Positions 10,436 to 23,714 of a stretch of 64,000 nucleotides of DNA are shown piece after piece. The position numbers and the translations under genes are program-made. The notes under the pieces were generated by a model. The model was not told where the DNA came from and searched no databases. It saw nothing but the letters and a program-made list of their open reading frames with translations. This stretch comes from Paragonimus skrjabini miyazakii (lineage: Eukaryota; Platyhelminthes; Trematoda; Plagiorchiida; Troglotrematidae), in the NCBI GenBank assembly GCA_014338405.1, contig JTDE01021434.1:62001-126000 (forward strand), in the 5' to 3' direction. Numbering within the stretch: the stretch's first letter is position 1; every line of letters begins with the position of its first letter.

Positions 10436-13400
10436 GTGAGTTCCGTAAACTGATAAAATCAGTAGTAATGGTCAGCTATGTATTCATTTTTATTAGCTGG
10501 TTAATGGTTACTGGTTACACAGCTAATCCATGTACCTCCAACACTGAAAGTATTTAACCGATTTTTGTTCGCTGACGGATATATATGGCCATCTGACCTA
10601 GAAACCTAATTTGTCTCGAGTTTGCAGTATGCATACTCTCTACATATACATAAAATTTGTTATAGGGAAGATCAACCACAGTATGGACAAATAAATTATA
10701 GAAAAGTATACTTAGAGAAGTGGATAGTTTTTATTCATTCTCCTCAGATGAATCGTACTGCAGTAGTAGGGCAACCGTAAAGTTAGCGCCAAACTATCAT
10801 AAAGACAACAGTAGGCTGGTGATAATGTCCTAGTGAAGTGAATGATACATTTTTGTATGGAACGGAACAAAATGCTAGATACGTTGATGACGTTCACCTC
10901 AAGGTTTGGCAGTTACAGCACCGTCAGTGCGGTTACTTGGCTTGCAGCCACTTGAGTATCTATGATAAGAACATCTAACGATCGTCTAGTCATCCGTATG
11001 TGAAGCTGATCGCAACTACCTGAATCTGACAAATGAGAAGTAAATAATCCAGAAGTTTTAGTGACAGTAGTCGTGTTATTTGTTGAACTGCTGTACTTAA
11101 GCGTCCTCTGTATTGTATGGCGCCACAATATAGTCCATAAACGATACTAACTACCGGGTAATACAATATGATGCACACAAAAAGAATTGATAATAAACAC
11201 CCACTTGTATGTGCACATTTCTCTGGTGCATTTCCGTCTTTCGCTCCATCTATCGCTCCACCCAACTAAATGTTGGTATCGCAGCTTGCCCTTAGAGGAA
11301 ACGACCATATGATGGAAGACATTAGTCCTGTCGATTAAATGAAACCCTCTGTGGAGGGACCAATTAGCTAGTCTGTGACCAAGATAAAACGTCTTATGTG
11401 TGTGAGTATTTCGTTTCAGAACTCAATATGGCGTTTGACCCTTTAGTTGTGTTGTAAATTGTTCAGAGCGTTTTTGCTTCGAGTGCGCCTTTTCAAACGC
11501 AGTTGAGTGTCAGCGTTCGTATACCTGAAATTGCCTTCGGAATCATCCTGATTCGTTTATTGCACACTAAGTGATATCACACGGGAAGAGTAAATACACA
11601 GTCCAAGGACACCTTGTATGACAACAGAGAAACATTTATAAATCTGTTGGATAGCTGGCAGCTCCTTATAACTGCTGTCCCGGGGAAGAAAGAGGAAGAT
11701 TACTACTTAGGACATTAATGTGTCAACGCCAGGTGATAAGAATGTCGGCATTCACACCGACGCGTACAGGGTAAAAGCACAATTAATCATTTTCCAAGAG
11801 TACTTGTTGTAGTAATGTGATAAGTTTTAGGCAGTATTGATAATAAGTTCAGAGGCAAACCACATGACTGGTTGGATAGTAAAGAGCAGATTGCATGGAT
11901 GGATTGTGTTGAATACTGCCTAGAAAAATATATCGAGGTTCCAATCCTTGAGGAATGTTTGAGTAATTCGACATATTTTTGTTCGAGTGCAGTAGCATTG
12001 GTGTTTTCAGGTTGTATCCTTAGGTTCCTTAGAATCTGTGATCTGTTCAAAATCATTATCTGAATAGTAGAAAATGGAATAATGTCGACTTAGTCATCAT
12101 TCTGTAGTCGTCGAGTATTGGCTAACCAAGCAACCGAAGCAATTCGATGGTTCCACCGATTTTACAACGAAAGCTTCCCTAAATAAGATCACCTGTGACT
12201 TTTGCATTGTCAGTCGAACACTTGCTGGGACAATTAGTGTTAGCAGAGGTAGGATGGTTGTACAAAAATTACTACACCCACCTCAGGACATTTAGTGCCT
12301 GAACCTAGATTGAAGTTTCAATGCTATTACCTTTTATTTTCATACACCTGACTTAAAACGTGGATATTTCCGTTGGAATCCTCTAATATTTTTGGAATAT
12401 CCATCATGAGTTTCTGTTTCTAATGACGCCACAATGTCTGCTGACCGTAGTTGTTAGGATATCTATGGAAGATATGAAGGACAGTTTCACGTTAATTACA
12501 TCCTGGACTAGTGAGGTTATTGGAACTTGAAAAATCAACAGTTGGGTGCAAAACAATTGGCTTCCCATATGGACGTATAACATCTGTTTTCATTATCTTA
12601 TAACAGAAAGTTAATTACGAACCTACTTATTTTGTTTATTTAGCCCTAAGAAAAAGTCAAGATTCCATTCGTTTGTTAATCTCACAACAACGTATAGTTT
12701 CGAATGAATGAGTTTCATCTATTCATTTCCCTTTCACCGTGTCTTTCGTTGTCAAAAATTGCAGAAATTTCTCCAGGTATACTACCGTCCCTAAACATGT
12801 CCAAAACATTCATTTTCTATCACACAAATAATAATCGCTTCATCTCGAAATACAGTTTGCCAGTTGCAGCTGTAAATTTGCTCGAATGATGGTCCCAACT
12901 CAACATGTCACAACTCGTCCTCCTGAAGTAAACTCTACCGTTCTGCGCTGATACGATTCTAAGGATAACCCTTCGAGGGAGCAGCGGACGCGAGTAGAGA
13001 ACGACGATTCTATCTACTTAATTATTCCGGATGAATGGGGTTACTAATTATAACAATGGAACATGAAACGCATGAGTTTAGCATGTTAATCCGTTCTGCT
13101 GAGCTGACGTAATTTTAAAACTTAATGTAGGAAACCAACCTTTTTATATCAATATTTAAGCACTCATTGGAATAAATTATGTGGTAAACAGAGAACATTC
13201 TAGCAGAGACTTAGATGTTATGTTAAATTTGTTCGTGAATTATGAGTGCATTCAAGCGCATTCAAGTGCATTCAAGTTCAGATGGACACGGCGAACCTCG
13301 GATCGCCAGTTTCAACTGGTTATGTTCACAATGGCTCTGTTTGGCGTTTCTTGGGTTTCTTGATGTTTGTCTTAAACTGACATCCCGCTTCTTTCATCAA

Positions 13401-13580
13401 CAACCAGTACCTCACTATGAAAACAATCGCAATCTCTTTTGTTTTGCGCGCGTACCGGCCACTTCATTTAAAGTCTTGGAATACATTCGTTTAAACAACC
13501 GTTACTGTAGGTTTCTTTTGGGTCCATATCATTCTTCATTGATCCATTATTTACTTGTCTATGATATCTTGCCCAATCAG
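10436..13580 (+). other. GLDC intron (3.1 kb)
   Basis: Apart from the short tandem repeat at 13248-13277, I see no repeat copy, RNA motif or convincing coding segment here. The open frames are short, lie on both strands and resemble nothing I recognise. Confidence 0.8.
13248..13277. repeat. Three tandem copies of GCATTCAAGY
   Basis: A 10-bp unit repeated three times with one C/T variant, in the intron upstream of exon c. Confidence 0.95.
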
Positions 13581-13799
13581 CCCTGCTCGTGGCCAACGGT
13601 TAACAGAATGCATCCGTTCGTTCCGGTGGAACAAACAAAGGGGTACCTGGAACTGATTGAAGAATTGGAACGTGATTTGGCAGAGATCACTGGATATGAT
13701 CATGTTTGTCTAGTCCCTAATAGTGGTGCACAAGGCGAGTACTCTGGCTTGCGAGCAATAACTGGGTATTTATCCAGCAAAGGTGAAAATAAACGTAAG
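13581..13799 (+). CDS. GLDC: GLDC exon c (73 codons, phase 0-0)
   Basis: The exon starts at PCSWPTVNRMHPFVP and runs through GYLELIEELERDLAEITGYD and PNSGAQGEYSGLRAI, all strong P-protein blocks. The NSGAQGEY loop belongs to the PLP-binding fold. The acceptor is cccaatcag|CCC and the donor is AAG|gtatgt at 13800. The same frame stays open upstream to 13242, but that part is intron read-through with no family resemblance. Confidence 0.95.
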
Positions 13800-15859
13800 G
13801 TATGTTGTGTTGTTTGCCCTTTGTTTCTATGTCCGAATACAAGATTCTAACTCATTTCGATCACTAATTGTCAGCAGTCTTAATGCTTTCAATGAAGTCT
13901 GGGGAGAGTTGAAATGATATGAAATAAAATGAACAATACTCCAAAACTCAAATCTAAAAATTCTTCGGCTTTGGTGCCGTGGGAGACAGAATCACCGCTA
14001 TGAAATAAACCCCAAGAACTTCTGATATTCTTTAATGTGAATTTTTCAAGCACAGTACTGTAATCAGATCATCACCCTTTACCACCATCATCTCTTTCAG
14101 TTTTGAGCCGAACTCGTGGGTACTGCGGTTCGGGCCGTGTTGGCCTTGAACTAGCACAAACGTTAAAATGTATCTACGTAGAAAGACTAGTGGAAGGGAA
14201 AGAAAAAGAGGAGAGAAAAATAAGGTAGACCAAAACTGGAGCATTGGGAAGTAGGAAGTAGGGAGCCAATAATCTTGAAGATACAGCCTCACCACTGACT
14301 GCGACACTATCATCAGGGAATGGTACTAACCAATGGTATGGATGGTCGCGAACTCCACAACCGGGTAGACGACACATATCAACCTTGCTCAACACAGCTA
14401 TTCAAAACTTCCGTAGCTTTGACCACGCCATCGCCTGGTAGCCTCGCGGTTTCTTTCAACCATCAGCAACCACATCGAACAACCAGGTGGTTGGTGGAAT
14501 CACCGAAACGTATTACTTGGTAGTTCTGTTACACTAACGATTAACCGCAGGGAACCGTCGTTTTATTTTCCCCAGATGCTTTCTGTGCAACACTATCCCC
14601 ATTAATTGTTTTATATTATCTGTGTTCATCTTGCAGTATAAAAGAAGCTTTTATTAAGTACTAGAATATTTTCCAATGGTCAACTACTTTATATTTTCGT
14701 GAATGTGAATATATTAACCAAAATTAAAACTGTTTTGTTTTTATCGAACGATATTTAAAAGAAAGCGGTTGAGATACTTAAAGATTCCAAACAACTAAAT
14801 TCCTTTATGAATTTGAACGAATAGAGAAAAAACGCCCAGCAACAATGTTTTTTGGTCAGCTCACAACGTCAAACACGTTTGTGGCGGAACGTAGAAGATA
14901 ATGCAGACAGCGTTTTGTGCATAGAGGAGAACTGATCTGAATATTGCCCCGGTGGTAACCAGTTAGTGTCTAGATGTAGACTCTTGTATATAGTGCGTTG
15001 TATTTCGAAACTCGGTAAATGCGACTTAATCGTATTAGACACCCATGGAGATACAGCGAAGTATTCTCCAATTGTCTTAATGTTCCGCTAACTTCATTCA
15101 GGAAATTGCACTTTAACAGTGTTTAAGTGACGAGATTGCCGTTTTATTAAGCGGCCTGTACTAAACCAGATGAACTTCGGATCCACTCCTGGAGCTGAGA
15201 CATCTCTATGTTGTATTCGATTACCCCCTGCATCATATGGGCACTGTCGGTTATCACCCAAAGGATATAGTCTGCTGCACTACTCATCAGTAGTACAATT
15301 TCAAAAGTCTATTGATTGCATCGGTAGATTTCAGCCTTATCGGTTCGAGTAATCCGACGGTAGTAGCCTTTCTCTTGGATCATTTGGTTGATCTCAAGCG
15401 ATACAGCAGGATGGGTGGACAACGGAATTGGAGTACCCGGCTCCCCAACTCTCGGTATGACTTCGTAGCTTGGCTGCTTAACCACGTACCGTGTAAAGGC
15501 ATGTGTTTCCTGATACGGGTTGGAATATTGCCAAAGCCCTGATTTTTCACAATCAAATCTCATCTTACTTATCGGATATTCCATACTGCTTGCTAGTAAC
15601 TCGGTTTCATACGACTGTTCCGGATAATAAACCGGTGTGCCTAGATTTCCTCACCTGAAACATTCCCATAAATTCCACTAGCAATGGTCCCTATCCATTA
15701 ACCGTCTGCCGTTCCAACCATCATAAATGAATGTTCACATTATAAGTTGTCAAGGATTTCTACTCACATAAACTAAAAACCATTTACATATTACCACAGC
15801 CTTCGGACTCAAACAGGAAACACAGTGTTCTAACTCCGCTTGTGTTACAGCTCATCTTT

Positions 15860-16180
15860 AAGGCATATCCTTGCCACGACCGACAGTTCACATCCATTCG
15901 TCGCGATTGTGAGACAACTATGTTGACCGTTGTGCCACTGACTTCACATTAGTTAGGACCACATTATGAAACTTAAACATTCAGTTACCTTCGCTCGTGG
16001 GTATTGTCCAAGTTGTCCGATCGTCTACAGAAGAGACACGGTTAATCTCTTGTTAATTTTAATTGATAATCACGTTATCAACATTCCTCATGTGGTTGTA
16101 CTCATAAAGGTGGCTAAAGTTGTTAGGCGACATTTTCATTAGTGACAAGCGGTAGAGGATTCGGTTTGTACAGGTGATCT
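15860..16180 (-). repeat. Degenerate tRNA-derived SINE, copy S5a
   Basis: The blocks tgttgaccgttgtgccactga, ttcgctcgtgggtattg and ccgatcgtctacagaagagac match the SINE head and tRNA part in reverse complement. Divergence is high. Confidence 0.6.
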
Positions 16181-16214
16181 ATCACCCAGAGTTGATCGCG
16201 TTTCGGATTCTCAC

Positions 16215-16450
16215 AGGCTTTTCAGTCAGCCTTCCTCACTAAGGTCCATTGGGCTTGATTCCCATTCTCGCTAGAGTTCTTCAATAAAGCACATCCTTGC
16301 CGCGGTCGCACGGTCGGGAAATGAACTTCCGTCAATCGTCCATAAGACAGCCGTGTTGATCATTGTGCCAATTACCTCACGTTAGACACGAGTGAATTAT
16401 CACGTGCAAACTATCAGCCACATTCGCTTGTCAGCAGCATGAGTGATCAT
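16215..16450 (-). repeat. Degenerate tRNA-derived SINE, copy S5b
   Basis: The blocks cgtgttgatcattgtgccaa, tacctcacgttagacacga and cattcgcttgtcag repeat the order seen in S5a, so two old copies sit in tandem in the same orientation. Confidence 0.6.
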
Positions 16451-17929
16451 TAATCAGTCACCCAAGAGAAGAAATAACACGAGTTCTTTTCCCAAACAAC
16501 GATCTTTCTTGAAAGCTTGCAACAAAAATGTTCCTGATTCAAACGTCACGTTTTCTTTGCCCTAGCAAACAGTTCGTCGATAGATGAGACTGGTTGTTTA
16601 TTTACAATGTATTTCAGTGGACAAACGTCAAAGTTGGTGTGTGCGCGTCAAGGCCGCCTGTGTGCCCCACGCTCGTGTAAGTGCGACAATATAGTGGGTA
16701 CTTCTACTGAGTTACGAGTTCTGTCAACCGTTGTCATAGCCTGTAGAGCTTACTGTAGATATCACACGAATAGGGACACGATAGTTGACATAACGCTTTA
16801 TGTGAGGCATATTCTCAGCTTTTACATGTTTGCATGTTTAGCTAATGAAGGACAATCAACTCGGTGCAACTGAGACAGAAAATATTAATAATTATGAAAT
16901 TCATTGACAACAAAAATTTCAGTGATTCAGTTTTCTGATTAATTCTAGAATAATAATGTTGGTTTTTTTTTAGAAAACCCGAGCTACTTAAGGGAATATC
17001 AAAAGAAGATGAAATCGGGGGTGCTTGCATCCTATAACCTGTTTGCACCTGTACCTAGTTGAAGATGTATAAATAATTTTGGAACTCTGCGAATATAAAA
17101 CAGTATGGTGTATCGGATGGGATTTTATATACAAAATGCTGAGACTGTAAACAGACCAAAAATACTGAAAGATGAAAACATTTTACCGGGATATCAACGA
17201 CAACACAAAGTAGTGGACTTGAGTAGATAGCTGAGATTATAAAAAAAATTTCCAGACAAATTCTTGAAAACAACCGATGAACAATACATACAGTAGGTTA
17301 ACAAACTAGAAGTGGAACAGAGGGATACTCTAAGTGCCAGGTATGCAAACGTAACTGTTGGACTTTGACGAAGGAGTTATTAAAATAACTTAGCCGGGTC
17401 ATGTTATCATCTAAAGTAATCCTTCACACACTGAAAGAAGTCAGATTAAGTCACTGTCATTAAAATGTTTCATACATCTCGAGAGATGACTTTTCAGAAA
17501 ATAATTAGGGGCATTGGTTAGTTATTTACCTGAGCTGCATAGACCTGCCTGCTCTTATTTGGTTAGCATGTAATCAGAACGGTCAGGATTTTCAAATAAA
17601 TGTTGGCAATGAGTAGGTTTCAATTCAAACAATTCACTTCCTGGCTACATTCTGTGGTCAATTATCGACATGCAGCCAAGATGTTGTTTACTCAGTCAGT
17701 TTGCCCGAGCGTATGTAAATGAAACTTTGATACGAAGCAAATACCTAGCCTAACTTTGAAGGAGCCCACTTTCCCATTCCCACTGTGTGGATCTAAAGTC
17801 AACAACCTCAAAACCAGTCCTCTGAAAATACCTTTATTCTGTGCGGTGTTTATTTGAGCACTTTGTCTTTCGCATATGCATACCAATGACACCATGTTCA
17901 ATTCGTCTTTTCACCAACCGCCAATCCAG

Positions 17930-18205
17930 GTTTGTCTCATCCCTACATCTGCACACGGCACTAATCCAGCTAGCGCTCGTATGGCCGGAATGAGTGTGCA
18001 ACCGGTGAACAGCACGAAGAAGGGTGGGTTCGATATGGGTCATTTAAAACAACAAGTTGATCGATTCAAGGACACGCTGGGTGCGATCATGATCACTTAT
18101 CCGAGCACATTTGGTGTGTTCGACAACGATTTGATGGAGACATGTGAACTGGTACACAAAGCCGGCGGACAAGTTTATCTGGATGGAGCGAATTTGAATG
18201 CACAG
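17930..18205 (+). CDS. GLDC: GLDC exon d (92 codons, phase 0-0)
   Basis: The exon encodes VCLIPTSAHGTNPASARMAG, then IMITYPSTFGVFDND, and ends with GGQVYLDGANLNAQ. These are core cofactor-domain motifs of aspartate-aminotransferase-fold P-proteins: the SAHGTNPAS loop and the conserved Asp of the YLDGAN strand that contacts the pyridine nitrogen in this fold. The acceptor is caatccag|GTT. The donor is CAG|gttggt at 18206, a valid GT but weaker than the others. Confidence 0.95.
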
Positions 18206-18813
18206 GTTGGTTCCACATGTTTGTATGTGCTCAGGTCCACCGGAATGTCATTCAGAGTGTGTGTGGCTCAGTTATTTTGTCCACGCTAATTATTGCAAGC
18301 TGGGAAGCTGTCCACTTACGGTTCGACTTTTGCGTTGGAATATGTGGAACCATGCGCTGTCAAGAGGTTACAGTAACAGCTGTAGTCCCTCCTCCTCCCA
18401 CGGGATTGTGAAAACTAGTTCTCTCATCTGTCATCTCCCGCTCTGTTTAATTCAGTAACCAGAAACTAACTGTTCTTTTTGCGGAGTGACATAAAACATT
18501 CTTTAAACACGATTAATTCAGTTGACAAATCGATTCAGTTTCGTTTGTTTTACTTTCCTTTCTTTCCTTAGTTTTAAATCCTTTAAAATCACTTCTAACT
18601 CGGACGTGATTTCCGAAAATAATCGACTATACGAGTTCGTATGTTTTGAACTGCTTTCATCTGTCCATTTAATGAAGAACATTGAGTATTATCTGCGTTA
18701 TCAATCACATTATTTAGTTCATCAACACTTGTTACCTATTTTTATTCATTATGAAAAATTTAAAACACTGAGTTCCCTTGATCTAGTTCACCAGTAACGA
18801 TAGAAGACATATA

Positions 18814-18854
18814 TCGCGAGATGTTAACATTTCGTTTACTCTCTTCAGTCACGA
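18814..18854 (-). ncRNA. Hammerhead ribozyme motif, - strand member of inverted pair
   Basis: On the - strand: stem I TCGTGA, CTGAAGA core, an 8-base stem-loop II with one G-C closing pair, GAAA, self-complementary stem III TGTTAACA, TC cleavage site, then TCGCGA. TCGTGA and TCGCGA give a 6-bp stem I with one G-U pair. All conserved core residues are intact (N7 is A, which is tolerated). Confidence 0.65.
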
Positions 18855-18895
18855 ACGTAAAACACTGGAATATATGGAATATGCGGATAACAACA

Positions 18896-18940
18896 ACGTT
18901 CGTGACTGAAGAGAGTAAACGAAATGTTAACATCTGGTGA
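18896..18940 (+). ncRNA. Hammerhead ribozyme motif, + strand member of inverted pair
   Basis: CTGAAGA at 18906-18912, GAAA at 18921-18924, TGTTAACA stem III and TC at 18933-18934. The core equals the - strand partner because the 40-bp arms 18819-18858 and 18896-18935 are perfect inverted repeats. Its stem I 3' strand (TGGTGA) has one mismatch and two G-U pairs against TCGTGA, so it is weaker than its partner. Confidence 0.55.
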
Positions 18941-20071
18941 CATATGTCTTCTGTCATTATGAGAAAGTCAATAAAAGGTTTCAATTTAAACTTACCTATT
19001 ATTACATAGTTATCGATTGTTGGCTGTCCTAGAAACTGCAATACTTAAGCGATTTCAACAGTTAACTACCTACAGTCTTCTTGATTAGAACTGTTGCTGG
19101 CTTCTTCTTTGGTCACCCTATAATTGTGACGATACATAATGCTCGTAGATAAAGGATAATTGGTCTAAATCTGTCACTCACGCCAGTTGCATCCCAAATA
19201 AACTACGGAGGCGTCAACAGCTTTTTGCAATTAACCCGAATGAAAGCTGGGCTACCTTCCCTAGAATCCTCCATAATGGTTAAAACATACAGTATGGCTA
19301 TATTTCTGTGCTCCTTTTTGGGGGCATGCATTAATCCATCATCTACTGAATGTAGCTGTGCTCCCACCGATGGAATTGGGGGAAAATACTTGGTTACCAA
19401 AATCCAGAAGCAGTGGAACTGTACAGTTATTCAGGAACAAAGTTTGCACTGTTTGTGCAAAACTATCTTATTGCCGACTCATAATTCGAAAATTTCTCTG
19501 ATCTCTCAGGTTGACTTGTTTATGAGACATGTAGATTTGATATTTTTGAAACCACTAAGATATTTGCTTTTCTCGGTTAGAAGTTGCTGTACCACAAGTT
19601 AACCCATCAGTCACACCATGTTTTGCGGCTGTCCTGTCCCAGTATAACTTCGAATAAGGCCATAATTTTGGCGCAAAACATATGGTCGAGCAACACTTTG
19701 TTCGCCTGCTACTATTTCGGGTCCATTGAGAAGAGAAGAAATTCTAAATATTCAGATGTATCACACTGTCTTAGAGCGAAACCATGAGTGCTAACTAAAC
19801 AAACTCTACTACCCTGCTTATACGCACCCACTCTCTTATCCATTCGGCTATCATTTCATGCATGTAACTGACGCGGAAGAAAGAAATTACTCACGAGTAT
19901 ACATCTTACGTAACACTGTGATTTGCCGTCTCACTTGTTATGCAGGGACCACCTTTCAATTCAAGACAGCTAGTTGATGAAATACAGTAACGTGCATTGG
20001 TTTTATAAAGATTTAAAATGTTCTCCTACTTACACCCATAGTGGCATGAAAACTCACTTTCAATATTGTAC

Positions 20072-20369
20072 TGTTGTATAAAAGACAGCCTCGTTTGTGA
20101 ACAGTATAGTGCGTTCATTCGGAAACTAAAGGACAAGTCTCAAGACCAGGAAGACGATGGACCATAAGCGATTATTGGAACAGTGTGTACCCACTATGGG
20201 GGACGTGTCACTAAGGCGAATGACAAGATATTGCTGCTCAATATGTGCGGATTCAGGTCAGTCACGCAAATGAGTGTACGCGTTCGTTGTCTTATGTTCT
20301 AACATGAACTGTACGGGATTTTATGCAATAAACAACTTCGCAGGCCAAGCGTCCTGTGCGCTCACAACA
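20072..20369 (+). repeat. Solo-LTR-like element, family A, copy 1
   Basis: Starts TGTTGTATAAAAG (a TATA-like box near the start) and ends GCTCACAACA, with AATAAACAA before the end. It shares start, length and end with copies at 26967, 37077 and 53949. No internal retrotransposon region adjoins it, and any flanking target duplication has decayed. Confidence 0.6.
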
Positions 20370-22856
20370 GTTCTGATGTCTCCTGTGGATGCGTTCTGAA
20401 GAAATAATTCTCTCTCTAGTAGGTTCCACTGGTATAGTTTCCGAACCTGGATCAAATCGGTCGCTCCCGGGGACATTCTGTGTGAGGACAGGTCTTTTTG
20501 AGGAATGGTTTATGCGGTTAGATGCCCCCGATTTCATTTTCAAAATTAGCTCTTTGACGCTGAATGCAAACCTCGTGATTTCATCCTTCTCTATATACAA
20601 GAACTATTGTGGATTTTCTCGTATATTATGTTGAGAACATCATTGGAGTACTACTGTTGTAAACGGTCGCCTAGTCTGTGACCTGAATATTGTGCTGACG
20701 CCCCGATTAATTGTGTATGGTGGATAGCCTATAACTTATCGTAAGAATACAAAGTGGTCACCAATTTTTGGCTGCTGTTGGATCTGGCAGGCCTCCCAGC
20801 TTGGGACCAGGAATTGTTAGTATTAATAACCGGGGACCCTTTAAAATATGGTAATACACCGAAATCATTGATAAAAATTGTGCTGTTTTCCTTCCTGATA
20901 TTCTCTTATCATAATTTTGCACGCTTCCTCTTAAAGTTTACTAGAGTCGCCGGTAGTAGGAAACGGGTATAATGTTCTTTTCCTCGTTTGTTGTCGTCGC
21001 ATGCCTCGTTTTGTATTCTTCCCCTTTCGTTTAGTTATTTTTTTCGCATGTTATGACCATTTCCTGATCTTTTACTGGCATTCTGTATATCTTCAGGCAT
21101 CTGTGCAATATTCAAAAGTTGAGTAAAACGTTCATAAGCTGTTCAAAGTTTTGGAAAATATGTGGATAATGATCTTACTGGAAATTGCCTGGTGGCACTG
21201 AATGCCATGAGTTGGTCACGTTGCATGACTAACATGTGGCAGCGTGTTATTGAGCTTCAAATTATTCCGACTTCTATGAACTTCCAGTTTTCTACTGACA
21301 ACTGACCAAAGTGAGGTGGAGGCTGTTAACAGTCGGTTCCGTTATCGATAACAGTCGCTATGCATCCCACAATCGAGTATCGTGCAACATATTATGGGTA
21401 ATTTTGAATGTACCATCCACTGGGATTTGACTATCCATGTCGATCACAGGCGAAGTGATAACGCTCGGAATAGGTTGTTCTGCATGATGACAAAATTATT
21501 TTTGGATGTACTCGCGGATCCAGTCCAAATGATCCTACCATAGCAGTCCACATGTCAGTCATTTACAACCTACTTCAATTTTTGATCTGACATATACTGT
21601 CTTTTTTAGAGTCTGCACGACGAAAGTGACAGATTCTGTTCCCTAACCGCTCAGGGTAAGCCAAGTTTCTTCTAATAGAAGGAGCTGCCTGCTTTTAAAA
21701 CCTCTTATGTTGCCAGCCAAACCGTAAAACACACTCTGTCACAAACTCACAAGGATGGTCTACAATTTTAAGCTAGGTTCCTTAGCAGTCTATAGTCTAC
21801 AAAGACCTGTTTTTGTAAACTGCTACTCAAGTTAAGTATTCATCAGAATATCTCAGTGTGGTCTGTCACAAGATTGTTATAAGTAGTTTATTCACAATCG
21901 GTGAAAAATATCCACAACCAAATTCTAGAGATACTCTCTGTATGATAGACGTTTACAGCTATATCAAGTGGTACAGTGTTACCAATAACCCAGCGAATAG
22001 AATCACATGACTGACTACGGCGAGAGTATTGTCTAATGTAACGCCAACTAAGAAGTAGAACGGACTCATTGGAACGTGGGATATAAAGCCACATTTTCGG
22101 TTCATGTTTTTACCAACGCTACAAGGTAGAAACTTAGCACAGCTGAAAAAGGCAACCGCTCCTAGGTGCACCTCAGGATGATATGGAACCAGGAAGATCT
22201 AAACGACTATTCGTCACCCCCTAATGGGTAGGATCTGAAGTTTAAAAAGGATGCTACTGAGGTACATTATAGAATGAGGTAACCGGATAATCGCCCAGCT
22301 GGCATCCAAAAGGACCAAGGATGGTTCGGAACTTTAACTCAGATTTGTGATAAACATTTGGACAAGTAGAATAGAAGAAAAGCCCCAAGGACCTTTTACG
22401 TGGTCCGTCAAAACAGGAGGAATGGGTTCTCATCTAATCAGTACAACACTCAACGATGTGTAGAGTATTTTCAATATTTTCTTTCCTTGGAGTATCACTC
22501 AGTAGCTTCAACGTTTATTAAAGACTAAAATAAGCCCAGCTGAACCACATGCGTCGTAATACTGCTGGTTGGACATCCGAAAATGTGTAGCGTGTTTTTA
22601 CAAACAGGTCAGTGATGAACGCTGAGTGGTGGTTTAGGTTACATTTGTAGCGACCGATGAGTGTACCATTAAACATCCATTATTATCATAGTTTGTCATT
22701 GATCGAGTGAAACATGTAGAGGGCTGCAATCTTCCTACAAGACAATACATCATTGAGCACGTGATATGAAAAGAAAATCTGATTAATTTTCCGTAGATTT
22801 GTAGTATTTTCATGACGTTATACTTACCGCTTAATAGAATGATTAAAGGGTATATT

Positions 22857-23290
22857 GTAACAGCAGCATAAAACATGTACAAAGCATTCAATACAACGTG
22901 AGGCAGTACACACTGTGTGAACAGGAGTTGTGAGAACGGTTTGTTCTCCTGGTCGATAAGGTGACCAATCCGAATAATTGGATATTGATGTCAAAACACG
23001 TCCACAATGCGTGTGGAACAAACGATGACGCAGTACACGGCGTATCGCATAGTCACCGTGTGGTTTACCGATCGTCCACGAAGCGCCGTACCCGGAAGCA
23101 AAATCCGGAATTCAAACCAAAGGACAGGCCTCCTAACCGAGTCGAATGGGTGATCGGGTCCAAATCATCGATGTAATCACAACCAGATCAGCTGGTATGG
23201 GGATGCATGCGCATTTAAAGTCAAACCGTTCGGCCCCTCCGTTCTAGTGTTTTAGCCACCACGGTCCATGGTTGATTACACCTGGTTGTT
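22857..23290 (-). repeat. Dispersed repeat family C, inverted copy
   Basis: The reverse complement of 23090-23155 gives the ctcggttaggaggcctg and ctttggtttgaattccgg blocks of the + copy at 23930-23990. The part at 23220-23290 repeats the ccatggaccgtggtgg block, also inverted. The stretch 22857-23070 also matches 49310-49500 (gtgtgaacaggag, acgtccacaatgcgtgtg). Together with 23715-24015 this forms an inverted arrangement. Confidence 0.6.
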
Positions 23291-23714
23291 CCAGCATAAT
23301 ATTTATTCCAGTCCAATTTGTGCACGGCAATTTTAAAGGCAATGCAGGCTTCCAAAGTACAAAGCACCTCAGTCTGGATAACATTTTTGAACGAACTGTC
23401 CACGCCGATCTCGATATCGCAACAGGTTGCTTAAATCACAGATAAAGTGGTCAAATAAGATATGTTGACAGGAAATAGAACGACACGGCTCAATGGCAGT
23501 CACAAAACTGAGAGATGCCAAACGACGCTTATTGTGTTCACACCATAGCTATAGAACGTCAAAAATGGCGCGATAAACCTAATGCAAAAGCATGGCCTGT
23601 TATTTTTTGATCAGTCTTAGTGATTTGTGAATCGGTTTCGTTCATGAATACAGCTCGTTTGGTTAAAGAATTATCTTAATGGCAGAATCCGTCAGGGAAA
23701 TTCTTACTTTGTCC

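Larger units (their letters stand above)
13800..17929 (+). other. GLDC intron (4.1 kb)
   Basis: Two old SINE copies occupy 15860-16450. I see nothing specific in 13800-15850 and 16460-17929. Confidence 0.8.
18801..18953. repeat. Head-to-head inverted repeat carrying two hammerheads
   Basis: Perfect 40-bp arms (18819-18858 and 18896-18935) continue outward imperfectly to gaagacat and atgtcttc. The spacer is 37 bp. The arm sequence recurs singly at 59175-59225 and, diverged, in the arms at 45795-46150. It is probably a remnant of Penelope-like terminal repeats. Confidence 0.8.

Noticed and set aside
13242..13580. Long open frame running into GLDC exon c as extra coding sequence
   Set aside because: It does not resemble P-protein, and a good acceptor at 13579-13580 continues the frame from exon b exactly.
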